This document shows positions 34,083 through 43,695 of a DNA stretch of 60,709 nucleotides, one piece after another. A program made the translations under genes and the position numbers. Below the pieces are notes generated by a model. The model ran no database searches, was not told the DNA's origin, and saw only the letters and a program-made list of their open reading frames with translations. The first letter of the stretch is position 1. Each line of letters starts with the position of its first letter. The DNA is taken from positions 1 to 60,709 of the forward strand of contig CAMDOO010000006.1 in the NCBI GenBank assembly GCA_945903545.1, written 5' to 3'. This stretch comes from Opitutus sp. GAS368. GTDB taxonomy: Bacteria; Verrucomicrobiota; Verrucomicrobiia; Opitutales; Opitutaceae.

Positions 34083-34924
34083 AGACGATCCCCGCCCTCC
34101 GCATTCTGGCCGTTGTGTTCGGCCTCCCGCTCTCCCTTCAACTCCACGCCCAGACCCCCGCCCCGGCCAACCCCGCCACTCCCACCGCTCCGGCGGCCGC
34201 CGCCCCCGCCGCGCCGCGCCGGCCCGTCGCCGCCGATACCGAGGTCTGGGAGCCCGTGCCGAAGAAGGTCACCCCCGCTCCCCTCGTATCGGCCCCGCCG
34301 CCTTCCGACGCCATCGTGCTCTTCGACGGCAAAAACACCGACGAGTGGGTCAACACGACCAACAAGATGCCGGTCGCCTGGACGGTTGCCGACGGCGTCC
34401 TGACCGTGAACAAGGCGGTCCGCTCGAACATCGAGACCAAGCGCTCGTTCAAAAACTACCAGCTCCACCTTGAGTGGCGCATCCCCGCCGCCATCACCGG
34501 CGAGGGTCAGTCCCGCGGCAACAGCGGCGTTTTCCTCGCCTCCACCGGCGCCGGCGACGCCGGCTACGAGGTGCAGATCCTCGATTCCTACGAGAACAAG
34601 ACCTACGTCAACGGCATGGCCGCGAGCATCTACAAGCAGTTCATCCCGCTCGCCAATCCCTCCCGCCCCGCCGGCGAGTGGAACGCCTACGACCTCGCGT
34701 GGACCGCACCGATCTTCCACGCCGACGGCACGGTAACCCCCGCGCGCCTGACCATCCACTTCAACGGCGTCCTGGTGCACAACAACGTCGAGCTGAAGGG
34801 TGAGACGCTCTTTGTCGGCCCGCCCGTCTACAAGAAGTACGACTCCGCCCCCATCAAGCTCCAGACCCACGGCGACCCCAGCCCGCCCATCAGCTTCCGC
34901 AACATCTGGATTCGGGAGAACTGA
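34079..34924 (+). CDS. Exported DUF1080 (3-keto-disaccharide hydrolase-like) protein
   Basis: A 281-residue protein with a signal peptide (ALRILAVVFGLPLSLQLHAQ) and a Pro/Ala-rich linker. The DUF1080 domain begins IVLFDGKNTDEWVNTTN and continues FKNYQLHLEWRIP, SRGNSGVFLASTG, YEVQILDSYENKTYVNGMAASIY, GEWNAYDLAW, LTIHFNGVLVHNNVEL and PIKLQTHGDPSPPISFRNIWIRE. This is a concanavalin-like fold; some members hydrolyse 3-keto-glycosides. It is translationally coupled to the pentahaem cytochrome gene, so oxidation and cleavage of a sugar may be linked. Confidence 0.92.
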   Translation: MKTIPALRILAVVFGLPLSLQLHAQTPAPANPATPTAPAAAAPAAPRRPVAADTEVWEPVPKKVTPAPLVSAPPPSDAIVLFDGKNTDEWVNTTNKMPVAWTVADGVLTVNKAVRSNIETKRSFKNYQLHLEWRIPAAITGEGQSRGNSGVFLASTGAGDAGYEVQILDSYENKTYVNGMAASIYKQFIPLANPSRPAGEWNAYDLAWTAPIFHADGTVTPARLTIHFNGVLVHNNVELKGETLFVGPPVYKKYDSAPIKLQTHGDPSPPISFRNIWIREN

Positions 34925-34980
34925 GGGTCTCTTCCGGCCAACTCCCGGTAGGGCGTGGACTCCGTCCGCGCCGTTCATCC

Positions 34981-35026
34981 CCGGGCAGGGGTCTGCCCGG
35001 ACTACACCCGATCCCAATGATGTAGC
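34981..35026. repeat. GGGCAGGGGTCTGCCC repeat after the operon
   Basis: Hairpin CCGGGCAG/CTGCCCGG (34981-35000) followed by ACTACA and, after a spacer, TGTAGC that leads into the next hairpin. Together with 35027-35046 it forms one inverted element; a second copy lies at 53925-53985. Confidence 0.75.
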
Positions 35027-35060
35027 ACCGGCAGACCTCTGCCGGTCGATCGGTTTTTTT
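35027..35060 (+). terminator. Hairpin plus T-run after the DUF6797-cytochrome-DUF1080 operon
   Basis: ACCGGCAG / CTGCCGGT with an ACCT loop, then CGATCGG and seven T (35054-35060). It fits an intrinsic terminator for the plus-strand operon, although the hairpin is also half of a repeat. Confidence 0.5.
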
Positions 35061-35148
35061 GAGGAAAAGTCGCGCCTCAGCGCGGGTGCTCGCTAAATCT
35101 GATCTCTTTCCGATTTGTAGTCCGGGTGCCCTCACCCGGAGTTCAGCC

Positions 35149-35700
35149 CTATCCCCGCGGCAACTTCTTGCCCAGCAGCCTGGGCGTGATCAGCCAGCAG
35201 AGCCGCCAGCCCTCGGGCATCCACTCGAGCGCGAGGCATGCGCCCTTCTTCATCTCGATCGCAACAGCCTTCTTCCCCTGACCCAGGAGCAGGCCGGCCA
35301 GCGCACCGAGCTGCGGCTCATGGCCGACAATCGCGAGGTTGCGGCCAAAGGCCATGATCCGTTCCTCCACCGGCCCCGGGGGATCGAAGGGCTCAAGCCC
35401 TGCCACCTCCACGCAGGGGACGGTCAGACCAAGGTCGCGGCCGAGAATGCCGGCCGTTTCCACGGAACGCACAAGCGGGCTGTGCCACATTTCAACGACC
35501 TCCAGGGCGCCGTTGCGCTTGAGAAACCGCGCGAGCAGCGCCGCCTGCCTCCGGCCCTTCAGGCTCAGCGGACGGATCGGGCTCACGGCGACTTCCACCG
35601 CGTGCGCATGGCGGATCAGGAACAGCTTGAAGGCGGCCGGGCGTTTCGCGGGGGCGCTTTCCCTTCGGACCCGCGGCGCGGGTTGGGAGCCGCGTTTCAC
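35149..35700 (-). CDS. SixA-like histidine phosphatase
   Basis: A 183-residue protein from a GTG at 35700, one base after the pdxH stop codon, so probably cotranscribed with pdxH. The RHG catalytic motif is LFLIRHAHAVE (usually RHG, here RHA as in SixA). Further residues are RPLSLKGRRQAALLARFL, VEMWHSPLVRSVETAGIL (second Arg) and NLAIVGHEPQLGALAGLLL (GHE/P His). SixA removes phosphate from phosphohistidine in phosphorelay proteins. The first about 24 residues are basic and probably not part of the fold. Exact target unknown. Confidence 0.85.
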   Translation of the reverse strand: MKRGSQPAPRVRRESAPAKRPAAFKLFLIRHAHAVEVAVSPIRPLSLKGRRQAALLARFLKRNGALEVVEMWHSPLVRSVETAGILGRDLGLTVPCVEVAGLEPFDPPGPVEERIMAFGRNLAIVGHEPQLGALAGLLLGQGKKAVAIEMKKGACLALEWMPEGWRLCWLITPRLLGKKLPRG

Positions 35701-35701
35701 G

Positions 35702-36337
35702 TCAGGGGCTGATCCGCTCGACCACCCAACCGTCGTCCGTGCGCCGGTAGCGCAGCCGGTCGTGCAGCCGGCTGCGGCGGCCCTGCCAGAATTCCACGGA
35801 GTGCGGCACGAGCCGGTAGCCGCCCCAATGCGGCGGCATGGGCACCTTGGCGCCGGCGTATTTTTTTTCAACGGCCTTGAGGTTGTCCTCCAGCACCGCG
35901 CGGCCCGGGATGATCGCACTCTGCTGCGAGGCCCAGGCCCCGAGCTGGCTGGCGACCGGCCGCGAATGGAAATACGCCTCGCTCTCCTCGCGCGTCACCT
36001 TGCTCACCGCGCCCTCAACGATCACCTGGCGTTCCTGGGTGATCCAGGGGAAGACGAGACTGGCCCGCGGATTGGCCTCAAGCTCGCGGCCCTTGCGGCT
36101 CTCGTAGCTGGAGAAAATGACAAAGCCGCGGCCGTCGATGCCCTTGAGCAGCACGATGCGCGCGGACGGCGCGCCGTCGCGGGTCGCAGTCGCCAGGACC
36201 GTCGCGTTGGGCTCGGGCACCTTCGCGGCGAGCGCCTCCTGGAACCATTTTTCGAACTGGCGGAAGGGATCCTTCGCGAGGTCCTTCTCTGCCAGCCCGG
36301 CGAGCGAGTAGTCTTTCCTGAGGTCCGCGAGAGCCAT
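35702..36337 (-). CDS. pdxH: Pyridoxamine 5'-phosphate oxidase
   Basis: A 211-residue FMN enzyme of normal length, starting at the ATG at 36337 ([24 protein letters not shown]). Motifs: [77 protein letters not shown], and the C-terminal [21 protein letters not shown]. It makes pyridoxal 5'-phosphate in vitamin B6 synthesis and salvage. The cupin gene ends 41 bases upstream on the same strand; the sixA-like gene follows directly. Confidence 0.96.
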   Translation of the reverse strand: MALADLRKDYSLAGLAEKDLAKDPFRQFEKWFQEALAAKVPEPNATVLATATRDGAPSARIVLLKGIDGRGFVIFSSYESRKGRELEANPRASLVFPWITQERQVIVEGAVSKVTREESEAYFHSRPVASQLGAWASQQSAIIPGRAVLEDNLKAVEKKYAGAKVPMPPHWGGYRLVPHSVEFWQGRRSRLHDRLRYRRTDDGWVVERISP

Positions 36338-36377
36338 GACCCCGACCGTGCCGGTCCGGCCGGAAACTGTCAAAAAA

Positions 36378-36911
36378 TCATCGCGAAAACTTCCGGATCC
36401 ATTCCCCGGCACCGGGAAATCTTTGCTGCAGGAGCCGCGGATCCCCTAGGATGAATCCCGCGGGATCCCAGCCTGGTGTCATCGTGGCGGCAACCAGCGC
36501 CCAGCCCTTGGCCCCGCCCGGCAGCGGTCGGGCGCCCTGCCAGACACCCGCCGGGACGACCAGTTGGGACTCGTGACCCTCGTGGAGATCGGGCCCGAGC
36601 AGGGTGACCCGCACCGCGCCGGAAGCGGGATCCATGCTGACATGCTGGGCCGGATCGCCCGCCTGATAACGCCACAGCTCGTCCGCATCCAGGACATGCA
36701 GCGCGGAGAACCCCGTGGGGGTCATCAGGTAAAGGATCGCCGTGCCCGCCGGGCGGCCCGCCGGCACCGGGAGATTCTCGGGGCTGGTCCACGTGCGCCG
36801 GAAATATCCCCCCTCCCACGGCAACGGCTCCAAACCGTGTCGGGCAATGATTTGGGTGACCTCGGCACTCATGAGGGCAGCGAAATCCATTCGCTCCCCG
36901 AAAACAATCAT
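36378..36911 (-). CDS. Cupin, DUF985 family
   Basis: A 177-residue protein. DUF985 signatures: [71 protein letters not shown] and [21 protein letters not shown]. The fold is a single cupin barrel; the His/Glu/Asp positions for a metal are partly conserved. Function unknown in the family. An ATG at 36890 is a possible alternative start. Likely the first gene of cupin-pdxH-sixA. Confidence 0.88.
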   Translation of the reverse strand: MIVFGERMDFAALMSAEVTQIIARHGLEPLPWEGGYFRRTWTSPENLPVPAGRPAGTAILYLMTPTGFSALHVLDADELWRYQAGDPAQHVSMDPASGAVRVTLLGPDLHEGHESQLVVPAGVWQGARPLPGGAKGWALVAATMTPGWDPAGFILGDPRLLQQRFPGAGEWIRKFSR

Positions 36912-37045
36912 GGGGACGGACCCACGGGGACTAGGGAGCTTAGGACCGGGAGGAATAGGCCCGGCACGCTGCTAAATTGTCCGGTTTTGCCTGTTTTTGC
37001 CTTGGGCGGCGGGCGCGCCCCCGGTACCCTCCGTCCTCCCGATCC

Positions 37046-38287
37046 ATGACTCCCGCCACCTACATCGACCGTCATGCCAATCGGTTAACCCAGCGCCTGC
37101 AGCGCTTGGTGGCGCTGCCCACGGTGAACCCGCCGGGCGAGCATTACGATGCGATCACCCGCCTGCTGACGGATGAACTCAAGGGGGTCGGCCTCCAAAC
37201 CCGCCGCTACCCCGTCCCTGCGGCCCTGCTGCGCCAAAGCCTGCCGCGCGAGCAATGGCCTTTCCCCCGCTTTAATGTACTCGGCAAGCTCCGCCGCCCC
37301 GGCGCGACCAAGACCGTCCATTTCAACGCGCACTACGATGTCGTCCCGGTCTCCGGCGACTGGCGCCACGGCAGCCCGTTCAGCGGCGCGATCGAGCAGG
37401 GTTGGATTTACGGCCGCGGCACCGCCGACATGAAGGGTTCCCACGCCGCACTGCTGCTCGCCCTCGAGGCCCTGCAAGCCACCGGCACCCCGCCCCGCCT
37501 CAATGTCGAGGTGTCGTTCACCGCCGACGAGGAGACCGACTCCGTCCTCGGGGCCGGCTGGCTGGTCAAGCACGCCCCCATCAAGCCCGATTTCGCCATC
37601 GTCATGGAGGGCGGCGAGGAAGGCCGCGTCTGCTGCGGCCACAACGGCACGCTCTGGCTCGAGGTCGCCGTGCACGGCCGCGCCGCCCACGGCTCCCGGC
37701 CCGACCTCGGCGTCAATGCTCTCGAAAAGATGTCGGCCCTCGTCCTCGCCCTGCAGGACTACGCCGCCCGCCTCGCCCGCCGCGGCTTCACCGCCCCCGA
37801 CGGCACGGTGATGCATCCGACCCTCAATCTCGGCGGCGTCTTCGCTCCCGGCCCCGGGGGCAAGATCAACACCGTCCCGGCCTTCGCCTCCTTCAGCATC
37901 GACCGGCGCGTCCTCCCGCGCGAAAACCACGCCGCCGCCGAACGCGAGCTTCGGTCCGAGCTCGCCGCCGCCGCCCGCCAGATCCCGGACTGCCGGATCA
38001 CCGTGACGAAGACCTCGGAGAACTTCGCCTGCTACTCACCGCCCAAGCACCCGTTCTTCGCCGCCATGGCCGCCAGCGTCGGGCGGGTGCGGCGCCGCCC
38101 GGCCGAGTTCACCGTCTCGACCGGGTTCAACGACATGCACTTCTTCTCCCACCACCTTCGCATCCCCACCCTCGGCTATGGCCCCGGCGGCCGCTGCGAA
38201 CACGCGGTGGACGAACGCGCCAGCCTCCGCGAACTCATTGGCTGCGCGAAAATCTACGCCGATCTGCTGACGACGTTCGGCGGGTGA
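37046..38287 (+). CDS. M20-family metallopeptidase/deacylase (ArgE/DapE type)
   Basis: A 413-residue cytoplasmic hydrolase from the ATG at 37046. Zinc-site motifs: VHFNAHYDVVPVSGDWRHGSPF (His, Asp), GRGTADMKGSHAALLLA (second Asp), VSFTADEETDSVLGAGWLV (Glu-Glu), and late FGPGGRCEHAVDERASL-like GYGPGGRCEHAVDE (His). The dimerisation segment HGRAAHGSRPDLGVNAL is intact. Members include acetylornithine deacetylase, succinyl-diaminopimelate desuccinylase and carboxypeptidase G2. Nothing nearby fixes the substrate. Confidence 0.9.
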   Translation: MTPATYIDRHANRLTQRLQRLVALPTVNPPGEHYDAITRLLTDELKGVGLQTRRYPVPAALLRQSLPREQWPFPRFNVLGKLRRPGATKTVHFNAHYDVVPVSGDWRHGSPFSGAIEQGWIYGRGTADMKGSHAALLLALEALQATGTPPRLNVEVSFTADEETDSVLGAGWLVKHAPIKPDFAIVMEGGEEGRVCCGHNGTLWLEVAVHGRAAHGSRPDLGVNALEKMSALVLALQDYAARLARRGFTAPDGTVMHPTLNLGGVFAPGPGGKINTVPAFASFSIDRRVLPRENHAAAERELRSELAAAARQIPDCRITVTKTSENFACYSPPKHPFFAAMAASVGRVRRRPAEFTVSTGFNDMHFFSHHLRIPTLGYGPGGRCEHAVDERASLRELIGCAKIYADLLTTFGG

Positions 38288-38295
38288 TATTCCGA

Positions 38296-38496
38296 GGTAG
38301 GGCGGACTCGGTGAGTCCGCCGGGATCCGTCCGAACGTTTGGCACGCAGAAACGCAGAAAACACGGAGGCCGGAAAGGTTTTGGGTCCAAACCCCGCGAT
38401 CCCTTCCTTGTCCCGCGTCTGCGGGACTTCTCTGCGTGAACCCAATCCGGTTCCGAGCTCCGCACGGCTGAGGCACCGCCTCAGCCCTGCCCCTAC
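38296..38496. repeat. Nested repeats between the M20 gene and marC-like gene
   Basis: Outer GTAGGGCGGACTC and GCCCTGCCCCTAC; inside, GGCACGCAGAAACGCAGAA and TTCTCTGCGTGA. The outer right end supplies the TAG stop (38493-38495) of the marC-like gene. Confidence 0.7.
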
Positions 38497-39074
38497 ACTC
38501 CCAGCCCGCGGCGGATCATGCTCACCGCGATCGCGGCGAGCAGCAGCGCGATCACCTTCGAGACCGCCCGCAGACCGGTGCTGCCCACCGTGCGGCCGAG
38601 GAATTCGCTGCCGGCAAACGTGAGCACCACAATCCCCAGGTTCACGGCGAGCGCCGCCAGCGTGACGGCCAGTCCGTGCGACCGCGTGAGCAGCAGCAGG
38701 GTCGTGATCAGCGCCGGTCCCGCGATCAACGGCATGCCCAGCGGCACCACGCCGAAGTCGCCCGCGGGCCGCTCGCGACGGACCGACCCGGAGACCGCGA
38801 TCTCCCGCGCGGCGAGGATGAAAAGGATCATCCCTCCCGCGACCTGGAAGTCCTGCACCGTGATCCCGAGCGCCAGGAAGATGCTCTGGCCCAGGAAGAC
38901 GAAGAGCAGCGCCACCCCGCCACCGGTCAGCGTCGCCTGCCGCGCCACCCGCTGCTTCGCCGCCAGCGGCAGTCCGCGGCCCAACCCGAGGAATATCGCC
39001 GCCAGCCCGATCGGGTCGATCGCCACGAAGATCGGGATGAACGCCTGCAGGAATCTGCCGAATGATTCGTCCAT
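38493..39074 (-). CDS. MarC-family membrane protein
   Basis: A 193-residue protein with six hydrophobic helices, starting at 39074 (MDESFGRFLQAFIPIFVAIDPIGLAAIFLGLG). The IDP(I/V)G motif and the later GGMILFILAAREIAVSGS, VVPLGMPLIAGPALITTLLLL and TFAGSEFLGRTVGSTGLRAVSKVIALLLAAIAVSMIRRG segments are characteristic. The function of MarC is unknown despite the name. The TAG stop codon is formed by the end of a GTAGGG-type repeat. Confidence 0.92.
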   Translation of the reverse strand: MDESFGRFLQAFIPIFVAIDPIGLAAIFLGLGRGLPLAAKQRVARQATLTGGGVALLFVFLGQSIFLALGITVQDFQVAGGMILFILAAREIAVSGSVRRERPAGDFGVVPLGMPLIAGPALITTLLLLTRSHGLAVTLAALAVNLGIVVLTFAGSEFLGRTVGSTGLRAVSKVIALLLAAIAVSMIRRGLGV

Positions 39075-39605
39075 GGCCCAGAGTAAGCCGGCGGCCCGGC
39101 CCACGCAAGGCAGCCGCCGGAGCCCCCGACTGCAAACCATCGGACCTTTTGCACCAAAGCCGCGAACTCAGCAAAGGTTGGGGATCGGTAGTCGGTCAGT
39201 TTCCTGTAGCTGGCCTCGTTGAGGCCGGCCCCGGGGTCACCGACCCCGGCTACAGATCATTCGTTTCCGTCGCTACCTTCTGCAAAATTTTCGGCGGTGC
39301 TCAGCCCCGGCGGATGTTCGCCACAGAGTCACACGCCCAAGCCTCGGATTGTTGGCCGCAAAAGGGCGCAGAGGGCGCATAAACGGATTTCCCAAACTCC
39401 GAACCAAAAAAGTCAGGGGCTCGGGGGTCCGATGGATCGTTTTGCGCTTCTTGCGACTTTTTGCGGCTAAACCGGCTTGAGGATCGGAAACCCAATCCAT
39501 CATCCGTGGAGAAAACCTTCCTGTTCCCGGGAACCCTTTTCTTCCGATGGAGACATCATGCCAAGGAATATTGCCCCCCGGCATCCGCCTCCTACCTTCA
39601 CACCC
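39075..39605. other. Repeat-filled 531-bp intergenic region
   Basis: No gene seen. It contains the 50-bp GTAGCTGGCCTCGTTGAGGC repeat (39205-39254). It also holds an inverted pair of the GCCGCAAAAAGGCGCAAA family (TTGGCCGCAAAAGGGCGCA near 39352, GCGACTTTTTGCGGCTAA near 39452). The last 100 bases precede the phosphatase gene and include a short ATG-led frame in line with it that I do not consider coding. Confidence 0.6.
39205..39254. repeat. Intergenic copy of the GTAGCTGGCCTC...CCCCGGCTACA repeat
   Basis: Nearly perfect version of the element inserted in the trmH-like gene, in reverse orientation: TGTAGCTGGCCTCGTTGAGG followed by CCGGGGTCACCGACCCCGG and CTACA. Confidence 0.9.
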
Positions 39606-40223
39606 ATGCTTACCAGGATTGTCCTACCCCTTTTCCTCGCCACCGCCGTGACCGTGTCCGCCCAAATCCCGCTGGAAATCCAGGCGGTGAACAAGGACCC
39701 CGGCCCGCCGCCGCTGCTGGCCGGCGTCCCCCGCTCGGCCCAGGTCAGCCCCGAGATCTACCGCGGCGGCCAGCCGACGGCCGAGGGCCTGAAGTCCATT
39801 TCCGCGCGCGGCATCAAGACCATCATCTCGCTCCGCGACCGCAACGAGGTCGTCTCCGAGAACCAGCCGATCGAGGAGGCCTACGCCAAGGCCAACGGGA
39901 TCGCCTTCCAGCGCTTTCCCATCCCGGGCGTGCCCACGATCCGTGAGGCGCTGCAGGTGATCAGCCTGATCGAGAAGGCCGAGAAGCCCGTCCTCGTCCA
40001 CTGCCTCAACGGCTCCGAGCGCACGACCACCATCCTCGGCTTCTACCGCCTGCGCCATGAGGGCTGGAGCATCGAGAAGGTCCTCGCCGAGGCCGACACC
40101 TACGGCATCGCCTTCCGCACCCAGGCCTACCGCAATTTCCTCAAGTCCATCGCCGAGGCCATGCCCGCCAAGCCCACGACCGCGCCCATGGCCCCCGTGG
40201 CCGCGCCCAAGTCGGGCAGCTGA
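39606..40223 (+). CDS. Exported dual-specificity protein tyrosine phosphatase-like protein
   Basis: A 205-residue protein from the ATG at 39606, which begins a signal peptide (MLTRIVLPLFLATAVTVSAQ). The phosphatase signature is VLVHCLNGSERTTTILGFYRL (HCx5R with Thr), preceded by IYRGGQPTAEGLKSISARGIKTIISLRDRNEV, the usual GQP start of plant-like and bacterial DSPs. Catalytic Cys and Arg are both present. It is expected outside the cytoplasm, where the substrate could be phosphorylated sugars, lipids or proteins. The C-terminus is Pro/Ala-rich. Confidence 0.86.
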   Translation: MLTRIVLPLFLATAVTVSAQIPLEIQAVNKDPGPPPLLAGVPRSAQVSPEIYRGGQPTAEGLKSISARGIKTIISLRDRNEVVSENQPIEEAYAKANGIAFQRFPIPGVPTIREALQVISLIEKAEKPVLVHCLNGSERTTTILGFYRLRHEGWSIEKVLAEADTYGIAFRTQAYRNFLKSIAEAMPAKPTTAPMAPVAAPKSGS

Positions 40224-40630
40224 GTCCGATCGACCGTTGGTTGCCGGGCGGAGGCCCATGCGAGCCTGATCCCATCTTTCTCGTTCTCTTACTCTTTCTC
40301 TTTCTCGGATATCCGACCCCCGTTTGGACTCCCGAGCCCAGCGCGCGCCGGGATCAAGCGAACGCCCGAACGTTTTAGCCGCGGATCTAGAACCCTGTAG
40401 CTTCGCTCGGTAACGCGGACCGAACCAGTTTTCGGGAACGCTAATCTTCGCCAATCGACGCTAATCCCTTCTCCCTTCTGCATGAGCGCAGATCAGCGAA
40501 GATTGGCGTTCCCGCTTCAGGGCTCGGGGCCCTCCCCATCCGGTCTTCATCTGCGGAATGCGCGGTTAAACTCCGGTTCCGCCTTCCGTCCGCCCTTGTT
40601 TTGTCCGGCGGCGGACGGCAAGTTGCCGCG
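40224..40630. other. Repeat-filled 407-bp intergenic region
   Basis: Nothing coding seen. It holds a CTCGTTCTCTTACTCTTTCT segment near 40280 (half of the long hairpin family found at 46559). Near 40440-40515 there is an inverted repeat, AACGCTAATCTTCGCCAATC versus AGCGAAGATTGGCGTT. Confidence 0.6.
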
Positions 40631-41896
<1,266 letters not shown>

Positions 41897-42043
41897 ACGG
41901 CGGCGCTTTTGCAGCCGCGGCAGGGCTGGCCATCCAAGGCACGATCCGATTCTTCCAAACCGGTTTTCGCCACCCGTCTTCGCTGCGCTTCGCCGAGGCA
42001 GGCAGAGGCACAGAGGTCGAAATAATTAGAGTCACGGAACCCA

Positions 42044-42178
42044 AACCAAAACAACGAGGCTTGGGCTCTGTGCTCTCTGTGGCAAACAATCGGGGTTGTC
42101 GCGGCGGGCCGAACCCGTCCCGCCCTACCCGGGGACATCTCGATCCATTGCGGCCGGGTCGTCGACCCAGCCCTACCC
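42044..42178. repeat. Composite intergenic repeat after rlmN
   Basis: Starts AACCAAAACAACGAGGCTTG (29 bases identical to 52056-52084), continues with a TCTCTGTGGCAAA module, a GGCGGGCCGAACCCGTCCCG module and a GTCGTCGACCCAGCCCTACC module. The 287-bp gap between rlmN and the Sel1-repeat gene shows no gene. Confidence 0.75.
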
Positions 42179-42183
42179 GCTGC

Positions 42184-43431
42184 TCAGCGCGCGGGCGCGG
42201 CGCGGAGCTTGGCCAGCTCGGTCGCCGCGGCGGGGTGCTTGAGCGCGGCGGATTTTTCCAGCCACTCGAGGGCGAGGGGGACATTGCGGTCCACGCCGTC
42301 GCCCGCGGAGTACATCAGGCCGAGCTGGTACATGCCGATGCCGTCGCCCTGCGCAGCGGCGTCCTCGAAGCAGAGCAGCGCGGCCACCGGGTCGCGGCCC
42401 AGGCCCTGGCCGCGGTTGTAGGCGATGCCGAGCTGCACGAGAGCCCGGGCGTAGCCGGAATTGGCGGCCGGACGGATCCAACGCAGCGCGGCCGCGTAGT
42501 CCTGCCTCACCCCGGTGCCGTTGAGGTAGAAGGCGCCGAGATTACTCATGGCGCGGATGTCGCCCAGCCGGGCCGATTGCTCGTAGCAGGTGCGGGCCTG
42601 CACAAAATCCTGCGGGCCGCCGAGGCCGCTCTCATGCAGCCAACCGAGCCGGAATTGCGCCTCGCGGTTGCCCAGCCCGCCGGCGGTGCCGTACCAGCGG
42701 CGCGCCTCCGCGTAGCTGACCTTGGTCCCCGCACCCTCCTCGTACATCCGGCCCAGCAGGAGCTGGGCGCTGACGTCCCCGGCCTCCGCGGCCGAACGGA
42801 CCCAGCGCAGCGCCTCCGCGTGGTCCTGCTTCACGCCCTCGCCGGAAAACAGCATGCTCCCGAGCATCGCCATCGCGGGGACATGGCGGTCGGCGGCGGC
42901 CAGCCGGAGGTGCCGCACCACGGAAGCCGGGTCGATGGCGCCCACCCCTCGGCCGGTCGCATAGAGCCCGGCCACCTCGTAATGGCCGGATGGACCGGCA
43001 GCCTGGGCCGCGGACTCAAACCACTTCCGCGCGGTGGCAAAATCCTGCGCCACGCCGGCGCCGCTGGCGTACTGCCAGCCCAGGCTCACCATGGCGCTGA
43101 CGTTTTTCTGGCCGGCCGCCTGCAGGTTCCACGCGGCCGCCTCCACCGGGTGGGAGGGAAAGCCGTTCGCGCCCCGTAGATAGTCGTCGGCCAGCGCGGC
43201 CTGCGCGGCCGGGTCGCCGGCCTCGGCGGCGGCGCGGCGGAAGGCCGGTCCCGTGGTGGTCGAGCCGGCCGACGGCGGCGGGACCGGGGCTACCACCGAA
43301 GGCAGGGTCAGGTTGGGGGTGGCCACGAACGGGACCGGAACGTTCTTGGCCACCGGCGTCGACGCGCATCCGCCGGCCAGCACGGCGGCCAGCGCGAGAA
43401 GCAACCCCGGGGGACGGAGGGTCCGGCTCAT
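42184..43431 (-). CDS. Sel1-repeat lipoprotein
   Basis: A 415-residue protein starting at 43431 with a lipoprotein signal (MSRTLRPPGLLLALAAVLAGGC, lipobox LAGGC). After a Pro-rich linker come about nine or ten Sel1-like TPR repeats of roughly 36 residues, such as AMVSLGWQYASGAGVAQDFATARKWFESAA, AMAMLGSMLFSGEGVKQDHAEALRWV and AQLLLGRMYEEGAGTKVSYAEARRWY. These form a solenoid for protein contacts, often in envelope or signalling complexes. It stands alone, with repeat-filled gaps on both sides. Confidence 0.9.
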   Translation of the reverse strand: MSRTLRPPGLLLALAAVLAGGCASTPVAKNVPVPFVATPNLTLPSVVAPVPPPSAGSTTTGPAFRRAAAEAGDPAAQAALADDYLRGANGFPSHPVEAAAWNLQAAGQKNVSAMVSLGWQYASGAGVAQDFATARKWFESAAQAAGPSGHYEVAGLYATGRGVGAIDPASVVRHLRLAAADRHVPAMAMLGSMLFSGEGVKQDHAEALRWVRSAAEAGDVSAQLLLGRMYEEGAGTKVSYAEARRWYGTAGGLGNREAQFRLGWLHESGLGGPQDFVQARTCYEQSARLGDIRAMSNLGAFYLNGTGVRQDYAAALRWIRPAANSGYARALVQLGIAYNRGQGLGRDPVAALLCFEDAAAQGDGIGMYQLGLMYSAGDGVDRNVPLALEWLEKSAALKHPAAATELAKLRAAPAR

Positions 43432-43514
43432 GCGGACACGCCAACTGCCACCGGCACCCCGCGCAAGATTTATGTCCCCGGGTAGTCCCAGAAGTCGCAA
43501 GCAAACCCGGAAGG

Positions 43515-43628
43515 TTGGCCGCAAAAAGGCGCAAAATTTCCGGGCTCCGACGACCTCGCCATCGCGCTTATAAGCGCGCGGGAGATTCCATTCGAAGTCT
43601 CGGAAATTTTGCGCCTTTTTGCGGCCAA
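43515..43628. repeat. Long perfect inverted repeat (28-base arms) between divergent genes
   Basis: Arms 43515-43542 and 43601-43628 are exact complements (TTGGCCGCAAAAAGGCGCAA and onward). In the centre lies a perfect 16-base palindrome CGCGCTTATAAGCGCG (43563-43578). It separates the Sel1-repeat gene (minus) from the M16 peptidase gene (plus). Confidence 0.92.
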
Positions 43629-43695
43629 GTCTGGTTCGGAATATGCGTCCGCCTCCTGATTCGGGGTTGCACCGCCGAAGGAGCCCGCACGATGA

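Noticed and set aside
39477-39605. Upstream extension of the phosphatase gene by 43 codons
   Set aside because: The extension has no motif and would bury the signal peptide; the ATG at 39606 gives a normal exported protein.
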